64,000 bases of DNA. Origin: Pseudomonas brassicacearum subsp. brassicacearum (GTDB lineage Bacteria; Pseudomonadota; Gammaproteobacteria; Pseudomonadales; Pseudomonadaceae). The stretch is from the NCBI RefSeq assembly GCF_008801605.1, contig NZ_VZPJ01000001.1:620001-684000 (forward strand), in the 5' to 3' direction. This document shows positions 39,010-48,035 of this stretch, in pieces. The translations under genes were made by a program, and so were the position numbers. The notes beneath the pieces were generated by a model. The model worked only from the letters and a program-made list of their open reading frames with translations, was not told where the DNA came from and searched no databases. Position 1 is the stretch's first letter; each line of letters starts with the position of its first letter.

Positions 39010-40430
39010 GCGAACGGCTCCTTGGACTTCATCAATCGTTCCATGCAACCCGCCAGACCCTCGGCCATCCGGCGACGCCAGCGCGGTACATGGAGGTTGG
39101 CCAATATCCGATCCTCGTGAACAAAGCTCTGGATAATGGCGTTGTAACCCAGCCAGCGCAGGGGCTCTGGCTCCCAGCGTGGCAACGAGGCCAGCGGACG
39201 GTCGGCCCACACCCAAGGCTGGCGTGTCAGTTCGTTGTCCTGACCAAGAATCAGCGCGGCCACGGTACGGCCACCCAGGTTGCTGGCGCCTACGCCTTCA
39301 CCGCCATAGCCACCGGCGAGTGCGATCTTCTGGCGACGGTCGGCCAGCATGTGCGGGTGAAAATGCCGGGCGACACCCAGGTTGCCGCCCCAGGCGTGAG
39401 TCAGGCGAACATTGCGCAACATCGGAAATAGCTCGCTGAACAGGTACTGGCGCAACTCACGTTCGGCCTGACTGAGGTTGAAGTCACTGCGCAGGCGACC
39501 TCCAAAGCGATAGCCACCGCGGGCACCAAATACCAAGCGGTCATCGCGGCTGCGCTGACCGTAGGTGACTTGTCGGCTGTTTTCGCTGAAAGCCTGGCCA
39601 CGGTTGAGTCCGATTTGGGCCCATACGTCGGCCGAGAGCGGCTCAGTCGCAACGATCAGGCTCTGCGCGGCCAGTTGATATTTGTTCAGCGGGGGCAAGG
39701 CACTGGCATACCCCTCGACGGCCGGCACCACCCAATCGGCGCTCACCCGACCGTGCTCGGTTCGAACTTGGCCTGCCGTCCAGTCGAGCACAGCGCTTTG
39801 CTCGAAAATACGCACCCCCATGCGCTCCACGACTTTGGCTAGCCCCCGTACCAACCGGGCAGGTTGAAGGGTCGCGCAGTGAGGTGAATACAGGGCGCCG
39901 TACGCCTGGGCCACATTCAATTGTTCGCGCAAAGCCTGAGGGCTCAGCCAGCGATAATCGTCTTCACCCAGGCCTTGCGCACGGGCGGCAGCGAGTTGTT
40001 CGCGCAGGCGCCGTTCTTGCTCGGGATACCGCGCCGCGCAGTACAGCACGCCACCTTTACGCAGTTCGCAATCGATGCTTTCGACATGGCACACCCGCGC
40101 CACTTCATCGGGAATTCCGTGCAGCAGTTGATATCCTGCATGACGTTGGGCGGCGGGCAAGGGCCCCAGGAGTCGGTCTTCGCCGAGCAGATTCCCCATC
40201 AACCAGCCGCCATTGCGGCCGGAGGCGCCGAAACCGGCAATCTGTGCTTCAACTATGACGATGTCCAGGTGCGGTGCTTGCTGCTTGAGGTAATAGGCCG
40301 TCCAAAGGCCGCTGTAGCCGGCACCGATGATCACCACATCGGCTCGCAGATCCTGATGCAACGCCGGACGCGGCGTCAGCGCCTCGTCGACTTGCTCCAT
40401 CCACAAACTCACACCACCCCAACCAGCCAT
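39006..40430 (-). CDS. FAD-dependent amine oxidoreductase (PuuB/OrdL-like)
   Basis: A 474-aa DAO-fold flavoenzyme: ADVVIIGAGYSGLWTAYYL (dinucleotide-binding motif), FGASGRNGGW, then LAGGYGGEGVGASNLGGRTV near the C-terminus, all typical of gamma-glutamylputrescine oxidase relatives. Of two in-frame ATGs, the one at 40430 has GGAG six bases upstream. It leads a cupin and a polyamine-type binding protein on the same strand, which supports oxidation of a primary amine or its gamma-glutamyl derivative. The exact substrate is not deducible. Confidence 0.83.
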   Translation of the reverse strand: MAGWGGVSLWMEQVDEALTPRPALHQDLRADVVIIGAGYSGLWTAYYLKQQAPHLDIVIVEAQIAGFGASGRNGGWLMGNLLGEDRLLGPLPAAQRHAGYQLLHGIPDEVARVCHVESIDCELRKGGVLYCAARYPEQERRLREQLAAARAQGLGEDDYRWLSPQALREQLNVAQAYGALYSPHCATLQPARLVRGLAKVVERMGVRIFEQSAVLDWTAGQVRTEHGRVSADWVVPAVEGYASALPPLNKYQLAAQSLIVATEPLSADVWAQIGLNRGQAFSENSRQVTYGQRSRDDRLVFGARGGYRFGGRLRSDFNLSQAERELRQYLFSELFPMLRNVRLTHAWGGNLGVARHFHPHMLADRRQKIALAGGYGGEGVGASNLGGRTVAALILGQDNELTRQPWVWADRPLASLPRWEPEPLRWLGYNAIIQSFVHEDRILANLHVPRWRRRMAEGLAGCMERLMKSKEPFA

Positions 40431-40487
40431 TACCTGCTCCATCGTTTGATTGCCGACAGAGCTTAATGCGCAGCGAAGGGGCCTGTG

Positions 40488-41318
40488 TTATCTGCGGGTA
40501 CGCGCGCAATTGGCCTTCAACCAGGCTTTTGGTGTGCAGCCGGTATGGCTGCGGAAAGCCTTGTAGAACGCCGAGGTGGAATTGAATCCGGCAGCCACTG
40601 CGAGGGCATCGATGGGTGCGTTTTCGTCGTAACTGGCGAGGCGTTCAAGGAGGTAGGCCAAGCGAGCCTGAGTCACGTAGCGATAGAAGCTTTGCCCGAG
40701 CACTTGATTCAATAAGTAAGACAACTGATTACGGCTGTACCCGGTGGCGCTGGCGATCCGTGCAAGATCCAGGTCAGGGTCCAGGAATGGCTGCTGGCGG
40801 GTAAAATAATCGGCCAAGTCTCGCGCCATGAAGCTCAGCTGGCGCGCCGAGAGCCCTAGCTTACTGATGGCGGGGGCGCGAAGCCCGGCGTGGGGCTCGC
40901 CGTCGCGCACGAGTGACGCGTATTCGTTGACACGCAGGATCTGACCCTCACATACGGTGATCGCTTCGCTGGTGCGAAAAACCACCCGCTCGCCACTGCC
41001 CTTCAGAGCGGTCTGGTACTGGATGAATGCCGTGCAGCCGTCAGCGCGGATGCGGTCATTGTGCTCAAGATACTCATCGGGATGGCGCGGCAACGTGCCG
41101 GTGATGTAGGCGCGCAGCTCGGTCAGCCCCATGCTGCGGTTCTGGAAAAAATCGTTGTATTGCACTTGCGGGTGATAGAGCGCAAGTATCGCCTCCAGGT
41201 CGCGGTGCTTCCAGGCCATGTGATAGCGCAGCACCACCTCGAGGGTGAGCTTTGTCTGTTCGGCGGTATCTGACGGGACGAGGAGCATGGGTTGACGGGC
41301 CTTATGACTGGGCGGCAC
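40488..41318 (-). CDS. AraC-family regulator with SnoaL-like N-terminal domain
   Basis: A 276-aa regulator. Residues about 20-140 form an NTF2/SnoaL-like domain (RYHMAWKHRDLEAILALYHP, then VQYNDFF), and the C-terminal 100 residues are two AraC helix-turn-helices (LARIASATGYSRNQLSYLLN and IDALAVAAGFNSTSAFYKAF). The GTG at 41318 has AAGGA eight bases upstream; the ATG at 41288 lacks one. It lies 57 bp before the amine oxidoreductase gene on the same strand and probably controls that operon. A SnoaL domain as ligand sensor in an AraC protein is uncommon. Confidence 0.83.
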   Translation of the reverse strand: MPPSHKARQPMLLVPSDTAEQTKLTLEVVLRYHMAWKHRDLEAILALYHPQVQYNDFFQNRSMGLTELRAYITGTLPRHPDEYLEHNDRIRADGCTAFIQYQTALKGSGERVVFRTSEAITVCEGQILRVNEYASLVRDGEPHAGLRAPAISKLGLSARQLSFMARDLADYFTRQQPFLDPDLDLARIASATGYSRNQLSYLLNQVLGQSFYRYVTQARLAYLLERLASYDENAPIDALAVAAGFNSTSAFYKAFRSHTGCTPKAWLKANCARTRR

Positions 41319-41392
41319 CAGTCTAGTCCTTGAGTGGTTGAGCGAACAAACTCAGGCACGCCCAGGCGCACATGATTGAGAGAGCGGAGCCT

Positions 41393-42286
41393 CTAGCTGC
41401 CTGTGGCTCTGCCATGCTTGCCACCCAGCACCAACGCAACGCCGCCCAGTACAGCAATGGATGCCAACACCATCCTTACGCTCAGGCTTTCCCCCAGAAA
41501 AACGATGCCCGCCAGCGAAGCCAGGATGGGCACGCTTAGCTGCACCGTCGCGGCTTGAAACGCTGCAAGATAACGCACCGCGACGTACCAGACCGCGTAG
41601 CCGACGCCTGACGCCAGCGCACCGGAAAGCACCGCATAAAGTATCCCCTGCGGATCCCAACGCAGCGCTGAGAGAAACGGCACGCTTGCCATCAAGACCA
41701 GGGGAATCGAGCGCAAGAAGTTGCCGGTTGTGGTGGTCAGCGGATCGGCGACAGTTTTGCCAAGCAGTGAGTAGATCCCCCATGCCACCCCCGATAACAG
41801 CATCGTGAGTGCGCTAACGGGGTCAGGTGCTGCGGCACCTGGAAGCAGCAGGCTAACCAAGCCAACAATCGCCAGCACAAACCCAACGACTGCCAACGTG
41901 TGCATCCGCTCGCCTTTGAACACGCCGTACAGAACCATGCTCAGTTGAACCGCGCCAAACAACAGCAGCGCCCCCGTCCCGGTCTCCAAATGACGGTACG
42001 CGAAGGAAAAAGCGAAGACGTAAACGAACAAGGCTGCGGCGCCCTTCCAACTGCCTTTGATCGTGCTGGAGGACCGTCTCAAGGCACATATCAGCCATAA
42101 CACCAAGGCCCCGCTGGCCAGCCGGACCACGCTGAAACTCGCGGCATCGATGTTGGTGTGCTTAAGCGCCAGGCGGCACAGCAGCGAGTTCGCGGCAAAG
42201 GCGAGCATGGCGAAACAGATCATCGCGATCAATCTTGCCGAAGCTGACGAGCTGGACGCCTTCGTTACGGAGTTGCTTATTGTCAT
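41393..42286 (-). CDS. EamA/DMT-family permease
   Basis: A 297-aa membrane protein with about ten hydrophobic segments in two EamA repeats; AFSFAYRHLETGTGALLLFG and ASLAGIVFLGESLSVRMVLA are typical repeat ends. The ATG at 42286 has GGGAT about eight bases upstream; a TTG 12 bases earlier is the alternative. It is divergent from the TetR gene, with a palindromic ACCGATCGGT between them, so it is probably an exporter repressed by that regulator. Substrate unknown. Confidence 0.85.
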   Translation of the reverse strand: MTISNSVTKASSSSASARLIAMICFAMLAFAANSLLCRLALKHTNIDAASFSVVRLASGALVLWLICALRRSSSTIKGSWKGAAALFVYVFAFSFAYRHLETGTGALLLFGAVQLSMVLYGVFKGERMHTLAVVGFVLAIVGLVSLLLPGAAAPDPVSALTMLLSGVAWGIYSLLGKTVADPLTTTTGNFLRSIPLVLMASVPFLSALRWDPQGILYAVLSGALASGVGYAVWYVAVRYLAAFQAATVQLSVPILASLAGIVFLGESLSVRMVLASIAVLGGVALVLGGKHGRATGS

Positions 42287-42364
42287 GGTCGATCCCAATG
42301 CCCAGGCAGGCTCTCAGAACGCTCGACGCCACCGCGCCCTTGAAAATACGTTAAACGCCTCTGT

Positions 42365-42374
42365 ACCGATCGGT
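42365..42374. promoter_or_regulatory. Putative TetR operator 1
   Basis: The perfect palindrome ACCGATCGGT lies between the divergent EamA and TetR genes. The same palindrome occurs at 43222-43231. Confidence 0.6.
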
Positions 42375-42478
42375 CAATACAACTATCTTCCTGCGACCTT
42401 GGGATGAGCTTCTCCCGTCTGTATCCTTCAGCGCGCACGCATGGGTATGATTGAAGCTCAACCGGTTGGAATCGACCC

Positions 42479-43096
42479 ATGGGAAAAAAGAAAGCCGTCG
42501 TCGCTGCCGAACCTGCTGAAACAAGCACCAAGGAGCGAATACTGAAAATCGCCGCGCAGTTGTTTTCGACGCGCGGGTTTCACGCGACCGGCATGGCTGA
42601 GTTGGAAAAAGCCACTGGCCTGGCTCGCGGCGCGCTGTATTACCACATCGGCAGCAAGGAAGAACTGCTGTTCGAAATCACCAGCCGGTATCTGCGGGTG
42701 CTCATCGCAGAAGGCACGCCTCTGTGCGAGAGCGATTTGGCTGCGGAAGATAAATTTCGCCAGTTCTCGGCCATCGTGATGCGCACGATTGTCACCCACC
42801 TGGCCGAAATGACGGTGTGTTTCCGGGAAGTGTATTCGGTCATTGGCGAGCGCCAGACCGAGTTGCTCGACCTGCACCGACAGTATGAAAAGCTCTGGTC
42901 GCACATCCTCAAGACTGGCGTGAGCGAGGGGACCTTCCGCACATCGGACTCGTTGGCCGTGAAGGCTATCCTTGGTATTCATCACTACAGCTACTTGTGG
43001 ATCAAACCCGGAGGCCCACGCTCGCCGGAATCCATCGCGACGTTTTTCTGCGACACCCTCCTGCCCGGACTGAAGGTTGAGCCACCCCTGGCTTGA
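42479..43096 (+). CDS. TetR-family transcriptional regulator
   Basis: A 205-aa regulator: the helix-turn-helix part ERILKIAAQLFSTRGFHATG, then MAELEKATGLARGALYYHIG and SKEELLFEI, is followed by a ligand-binding domain of the kind seen in fatty-acid or aromatic TetR proteins. Identical ACCGATCGGT palindromes before its own gene/EamA and before the sulfite-dehydrogenase-like gene suggest it controls both units. Confidence 0.87.
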   Translation: MGKKKAVVAAEPAETSTKERILKIAAQLFSTRGFHATGMAELEKATGLARGALYYHIGSKEELLFEITSRYLRVLIAEGTPLCESDLAAEDKFRQFSAIVMRTIVTHLAEMTVCFREVYSVIGERQTELLDLHRQYEKLWSHILKTGVSEGTFRTSDSLAVKAILGIHHYSYLWIKPGGPRSPESIATFFCDTLLPGLKVEPPLA

Positions 43097-43221
43097 CTGT
43101 CATCAGCGGCGCTTCAAATGCGCCGCCTCCCTCGACCTCCTCCTCATTCACGCGCCATCACCGATGGTTGTCCTTGCGACTGGACCCCCCGCGTTTTTCG
43201 TACTAGTCTGACTACAGACCG

Positions 43222-43231
43222 ACCGATCGGT
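43222..43231. promoter_or_regulatory. Putative TetR operator 2
   Basis: ACCGATCGGT, inside a larger dyad with outer AGTCT/AGACT arms, lies 51 bp before the molybdoenzyme start. Confidence 0.6.
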
Positions 43232-43282
43232 CTATAGACTTGCCGTTGGGTCCATCCCGACAAAGAACCAGAGGGAACAACA

Positions 43283-44590
43283 ATGACAAAAAAATCCATG
43301 GTCCCCGCCCAGCAAGACACGCTTCAAACAGCTTTGGCTCGCCGGGATTTCTTGATTAAAAGCGGGGCCGTTATCGGCACTGCTGCCTTTGCGCTGGGTG
43401 ATAGCGACCTGGTCAACGCAGAGACGACCAACATCGCCCCGCTTGGTCCGAGCCAGCCCCTTGAAGTCCCGCAATGGACCCGCAGTCTTGGCGCCCCGAC
43501 GGCAAGCCCTTATGGCAAACCTTCAACGTTCGAAACCAAAGCCGTCAGGAATCTGTATCCCGGCCTGAAGGACACGATGTCCGCCTACAGCACCTCGCCA
43601 CTTCAGGAGCTGGACGGCATCATTACCCCGAACGGCCTGTTCTATGAGCGTCATCACGCGGGCGTCCCACAAATCGATCCGGCGCAACATCGGTTGGCGA
43701 TTCACGGCCTCACCGAAACTGCCTTGATCTTTACCGTGGACGAGATACGCCAGTTCCCCGCTGTGTCACGCGTGCACTTCATGGAGTGTTCGGGCAACCC
43801 ATCGTTTCTTCCTCCCTGGGGTAAAACCGCAGCGGAAGTGAGCGGCCTGGTGAGTTGCGCTGAATGGACTGGCGTTACCCTGAAGACCCTGCTGGATGAA
43901 GCCGGGCTCAAGCCCCAAGCCAAGTGGATCATTGCCGAAGGGGCAGACGGCGCCGCAATGACGCGCAGCATTCCCATCGAGAAATGCCTGGACGATGTGA
44001 TGGTCGTCTACAGCCAGAACGGCGAGCGTCTAAGGCCGGAACAGGGCTACCCGCTGCGCCTGTTTGTCCCCGGCTACGAGGGCAACACCCACATCAAATG
44101 GCTGCGCCGACTGCACATCACCGATGCGCCCGCCTACAGCCGGGAAGAAACCGCCAAATACACCGACTTAATGGCCGATGGTAAAGCTCGGAAGTTTTCC
44201 TTTGTCATGGAATGCAAATCACTGGTGACCTACCCTTCCGGCACCCAGAAACTGACACGCAAGGGCCTGCATGAGATGCGTGGCATCGCCTGGAGCGGCC
44301 ACGGCAAAATCACCCGTGTCGATGTCTCCGTCGATGGCGGCAATACCTGGACGCAAGCCAGGTTACAGGAGCCCATTCTGACCAAGGCGCTGACCGCCTT
44401 CAGGGCGCCTTTCGAATGGAACGGCCAAGAGTTGATGATCATGAGCCGCGCCATCGACGAGACCGGCTATGTACAGCCGATGCTGGAACAGCTGATCGAT
44501 GAACGCGGCAAGGTCTCTTTCTACCACAACAACTCCGTGCAACCGTGGCGCGTGTCCAGCAGTGGGGAGGTGACCAATGGACGGGCTTAA
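43283..44590 (+). CDS. Sulfite dehydrogenase-like molybdopterin oxidoreductase (SoxC/SorA type)
   Basis: A 435-aa enzyme of the sulfite oxidase family. The N-terminus carries a twin-arginine signal (ARRDFLIKSG), so it is exported folded. The molybdenum-ligand cysteine sits in HFMECSGNP, followed by the molybdopterin-binding and dimerisation domains (VDVSVDGGNTW). A GAGGG lies before the ATG. The cytochrome c gene overlaps its 3' end by 14 bp, the SoxCD/SorAB arrangement, so it likely oxidises sulfite or another reduced sulfur compound in the periplasm and passes electrons to that cytochrome. No other sox genes are present here. Confidence 0.87.
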   Translation: MTKKSMVPAQQDTLQTALARRDFLIKSGAVIGTAAFALGDSDLVNAETTNIAPLGPSQPLEVPQWTRSLGAPTASPYGKPSTFETKAVRNLYPGLKDTMSAYSTSPLQELDGIITPNGLFYERHHAGVPQIDPAQHRLAIHGLTETALIFTVDEIRQFPAVSRVHFMECSGNPSFLPPWGKTAAEVSGLVSCAEWTGVTLKTLLDEAGLKPQAKWIIAEGADGAAMTRSIPIEKCLDDVMVVYSQNGERLRPEQGYPLRLFVPGYEGNTHIKWLRRLHITDAPAYSREETAKYTDLMADGKARKFSFVMECKSLVTYPSGTQKLTRKGLHEMRGIAWSGHGKITRVDVSVDGGNTWTQARLQEPILTKALTAFRAPFEWNGQELMIMSRAIDETGYVQPMLEQLIDERGKVSFYHNNSVQPWRVSSSGEVTNGRA

Positions 44591-45152
44591 AGGAGGTTCG
44601 TTTTTCATCGGCTTGCTGTGCGCCTTTGCGCTGACCCACGCCTCGGCACAATCCCAATACGGTTTGGGCACCAAGGCTACCGAAGCGCAGATCGCCAGTT
44701 GGAACATCGACGTGGCGCCCGACGGCAAGGCTTTGCCTCCAGGGCGCGCAACGGTGGCGGACGGGGAAAAGGTCTACATGAACAGTTGCGTCAGCTGTCA
44801 TGGGGTGAAACTCGAGGGCGGCGTCGGTCCTGCGTTGGCGGGCGGCGAAGGAACCCTGACTACTGACAAACCGCTCAAGACAGTCGGCAGCTATTGGCCC
44901 TATGCAACGACGCTTTTCGACTACATTCGCAGAGCCATGCCCTTCCAGGCGCCACAGTCATTGTCCAACGAACAAGTCTATGCAGTGACCGGCTACATCC
45001 TGCACATGAACAAGCTGCTGGACGCCAACGCGACCGTGGAAGCATCGACCTTGGTGGATGTAAAGATGCCGAATCGAGACGGTTTTTATACCGATGACAG
45101 ACCGGACAGCAAGGCTGTTGCCTGTATGTCGAACTGTTTAAAAGCTCACTGA
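44577..45152 (+). CDS. Periplasmic mono-heme cytochrome c (SoxD/SorB-like)
   Basis: A 191-aa protein with signal peptide (GSFFIGLLCAFALTHASA) and one heme c site, CVSCH, followed by GVKLEGGVGPALAGG. Methionines near MPFQAPQSLSNEQVYAVTGY can supply the second heme ligand. A strong GGGAGG lies inside the end of the molybdoenzyme gene ahead of the overlapping start. It should be the electron acceptor of that enzyme. Confidence 0.87.
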   Translation: MDGLKGGSFFIGLLCAFALTHASAQSQYGLGTKATEAQIASWNIDVAPDGKALPPGRATVADGEKVYMNSCVSCHGVKLEGGVGPALAGGEGTLTTDKPLKTVGSYWPYATTLFDYIRRAMPFQAPQSLSNEQVYAVTGYILHMNKLLDANATVEASTLVDVKMPNRDGFYTDDRPDSKAVACMSNCLKAH

Positions 45153-45213
45153 CGGATCAAAAAATGTAAAATCCGCTCGCCGATAAACCGTTCCTTCTCA
45201 ACGAGCTTTGCTG

Positions 45214-45603
45214 ATGAAGCTGGCCAGCCGCGAAAAATCGATGATTGCCTGGGTGCTGTACTTCAGCATCCTGTTCGGTTCGTTGCTGTGCGCGATGGGC
45301 CATGGACAAATGGCCGGCTTGCGATTGAGCGGTTTGGACGGCGGACTGTTTTGCTCTACTGACGGCGGGGCAATATTCGAGGGCCTGCAGGATGTGCCCG
45401 CCCCTTCGCTGCCCGTCGTCGGTGATTGCGTCATTGCAAGCCTGTTCGGTGCGATCCTGCTGGCAGCGTTTTTCGGGCTGCTCGCCCTGCTTGCCAGCGA
45501 GCCAGCCTGGCCCTTGCCCGCACAACCGACCCGTTGCCTACCCAGGCAGCGCTGGCCCCTGATCAATCCTCGCGCCTCCCCCGCCCCGCTTCCCGCGCTC
45601 TGA
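45214..45603 (+). CDS. DUF2946-type small membrane-associated protein
   Basis: A 129-aa protein beginning MKLASREKSMIAWVLYFSIL, with one N-terminal hydrophobic segment and a second around VIASLFGAILLAAFFGLLAL. Size, GHGQM and the CSTDGG / GDC motifs recall DUF2946 proteins, which often precede metal-related TonB receptors. The TonB receptor gene follows after 71 bp. Function unknown; a metal-linked role is inferred from this pairing. Confidence 0.65.
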   Translation: MKLASREKSMIAWVLYFSILFGSLLCAMGHGQMAGLRLSGLDGGLFCSTDGGAIFEGLQDVPAPSLPVVGDCVIASLFGAILLAAFFGLLALLASEPAWPLPAQPTRCLPRQRWPLINPRASPAPLPAL

Positions 45604-45674
45604 CCTCTTCACCACCCGCCGCTGCATGACGCGCGGCCGGTGTGTGCTCATTGAATTAAGCCAGGAAGCTCTTC

Positions 45675-47825
45675 ATGTTTCGCTTGACTACTTTGGCGCT
45701 GCTCGCGGGCAGCACCTGCGCGTGGGCGCAAGACACTGCCCTGAACTTACCCAACAGCTACATCAACGCCTCGGCCGACCAGCCGAAACCGGCCACCCGC
45801 CTGGACCTGGATACTCCCATCGAAAGCGGCTCGCGCCTGAATCTCAGTGCCCGGGAAAATCCCGCCTCTGTAAGCGTGGCCGATCGCAAGACGATGGAAC
45901 GTATCGGCGCACGCAACTTTCAAGACGCGGCGAACGCCCTGCCTGGGGTTAACGCTTCTGCGCCACCCGGCTGGGGAGGCTATGTGTCGTACCGTGGTTT
46001 CAACGGTGCCCAGATCAGCCAGCTGTTCAACGGCATCAATCTGCAATACGGTGGCGCGGCCCGTCCGGTCGGCGCCTGGATTTATGACCGGGTGGAGTTG
46101 CTCGGCGGCCCTTCCTCGTTCCTCAACGGCAGCGGTGCCGTGGGGGGCAGCCTGAACGTGATCACCAAGCTTGCCAACCGTGAGGAAGATACCTTCGAGG
46201 GCCGAATGAGCTACGGTCGCTACGACACCTGGGAAACCGCGGTCGGCTTCAATAAAGCGCTCAACAGCGGCGATGGCCCGCGCCACTATGCGCGCCTCGA
46301 CTACAGCCGCACCAGCAGCAACGGCTACGTAGATCGCCAGGAGAACGGTGCGGGCAACCTGGCCTTCTCGCTGCTCAGCGACATCAACGACCGACTCTCC
46401 CATACGCTGGCGATCGAATACCTGGAAGAGAAGGAAGACAGTCCTTACTGGGGCACGCCGGTACTGCAACCGCTGACCGGCAAGCTGCAGATCGACAAGC
46501 ACAACCGCTTCAACAACTACAACGTCGAGGACGGTCGCTACGAGCAGCGCACCCGCTGGATACGCTCGATCACGGACTACCAGCTGGACGACAATACCCA
46601 GTTGCGCAATACCTTCTACCACTACGATGGCCAGCGCGATTACCGCAACCTTGAGGTCTACCGCTACAACAGCGACAACAGCGCCATCGCCCGCTCCGGC
46701 GGTTACCGCCAGCGGCACGACCAGGAGGTCAACGGTGACCGAATCGAGTTGACTCACCAGGCTCAGCTGTTCGGCCTGGCCAGCGATTGGGCGCTGGGCG
46801 TGGATTTCAACACCAACCAGCAAACCAACTACCCGTTGTCCAAAGGCGCCTTCGACACCATCGATCCAGATGGCTTCGAGCCGGGCCACTTCCTGGACAT
46901 TCCGGGGATGGATGCACCGCGCAGTAAAGGTCGCAGCACTTGGACTGATACTTCTTCGGCGTTCGTCGAGAACCGCACGCGCCTGACCGAGCAACTGGCA
47001 CTGATCACTGCGCTGCGTTATGACCATATCGATTTCGAGGTAGTCGATCATGCGGCGCAGGCCAGGCTCGACAAGCGTTGGGATGCAATCACGGGACGCC
47101 TGGGCCTGGTGTACGACCTGACGTCGAATGTCAGCCTTTATACCCAATACAGTACCTCGGCCGAACCGCCGGGAGGGACGCTTACCGGCGCCTCCATTGC
47201 CCAGGTGAGCGACTTCGACTTGAGCACCGGTCGCCAATTCGAGGTGGGCAGCAAGTTCGATTTTCTCGACGGTCGCGGCTCGGCCACCGCCGCGGCCTAC
47301 CGCATCGTGCGCAAGAACATCTCCGTCCCCTCCTCGACGGTGCCCAACACCACCGAACAAGCGGGTCAACAAACCTCCACCGGCATAGAGCTGGCCGCCT
47401 CATTCAAGATCACGCCCAAGCTATTGGCGGCCGGTAACTTCAGTTGGGTAAGGGCTGAGTACGACGAGTTCAATGAAACCATCGCAGGTGTTGTGTTCTC
47501 GCGCAAAGGCAAGAATCCGGTGAACATTCCCGACCGCGTAGCCAATCTCTGGCTGACCTATGACGTGGCTCCTGACTGGCAGCTCGGGGCCGACGTGCGC
47601 TATGTGTCGTCGGTCTACGCCAACACCGCCAATACGACCTGGGTGCCCTCGTACGCTGTCTATGGTTTGTCCATGACCCACGATCTGGACAAGCACGTAC
47701 AGGTCAGCGCGCGCCTGCGCAACCTGACCGACGAGGTCTATGCCCGTTTCATCCACCAGAGCAACACCCAGTATTACGTGGGCGAGCCGCGCAGTCTGGA
47801 AATCGCTGTGCAGTGGAAGTACTGA
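45675..47825 (+). CDS. TonB-dependent outer-membrane receptor
   Basis: A 716-aa receptor with signal peptide MFRLTTLALLAGSTCAWAQ, a plug domain (ENPASVSVADRKTMERIGA, YVSYRGFNGAQIS, IYDRVELLGGPSSFLNGSGA) and a 22-strand-type barrel ending in the usual aromatic residue (EIAVQWKY). The plug is of the siderophore-receptor kind. There is no N-terminal secretin/TonB signalling domain, and no sigma/anti-sigma pair lies nearby. It is placed after a DUF2946 gene, so a metal chelate is a reasonable but untested ligand. Confidence 0.88.
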   Translation: MFRLTTLALLAGSTCAWAQDTALNLPNSYINASADQPKPATRLDLDTPIESGSRLNLSARENPASVSVADRKTMERIGARNFQDAANALPGVNASAPPGWGGYVSYRGFNGAQISQLFNGINLQYGGAARPVGAWIYDRVELLGGPSSFLNGSGAVGGSLNVITKLANREEDTFEGRMSYGRYDTWETAVGFNKALNSGDGPRHYARLDYSRTSSNGYVDRQENGAGNLAFSLLSDINDRLSHTLAIEYLEEKEDSPYWGTPVLQPLTGKLQIDKHNRFNNYNVEDGRYEQRTRWIRSITDYQLDDNTQLRNTFYHYDGQRDYRNLEVYRYNSDNSAIARSGGYRQRHDQEVNGDRIELTHQAQLFGLASDWALGVDFNTNQQTNYPLSKGAFDTIDPDGFEPGHFLDIPGMDAPRSKGRSTWTDTSSAFVENRTRLTEQLALITALRYDHIDFEVVDHAAQARLDKRWDAITGRLGLVYDLTSNVSLYTQYSTSAEPPGGTLTGASIAQVSDFDLSTGRQFEVGSKFDFLDGRGSATAAAYRIVRKNISVPSSTVPNTTEQAGQQTSTGIELAASFKITPKLLAAGNFSWVRAEYDEFNETIAGVVFSRKGKNPVNIPDRVANLWLTYDVAPDWQLGADVRYVSSVYANTANTTWVPSYAVYGLSMTHDLDKHVQVSARLRNLTDEVYARFIHQSNTQYYVGEPRSLEIAVQWKY

Positions 47826-48035
47826 CGACCCCGAACGGAATGCAGCACACGGTCTGGCGACCTGACAGGTCTAATCATGATTCGGAGCGCAGGCCTTCCC
47901 GCGTTGATCAGCCTGTTTGAATGGCCCGCTGGACGGGACCGCCAGGGACGGCGGCTTTCACTGTTTTTTCTCTGAGCTCAACGCTCATGGGGCTTACCCT
48001 CTAATCGACAATTGAGCGTCCATTGTTCGTACGGA

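Noticed and set aside
45747..47372. 541-codon open frame opposite the TonB receptor
   Set aside because: Low-complexity V/A/G-rich translation without family motifs; the receptor on the plus strand explains the region.
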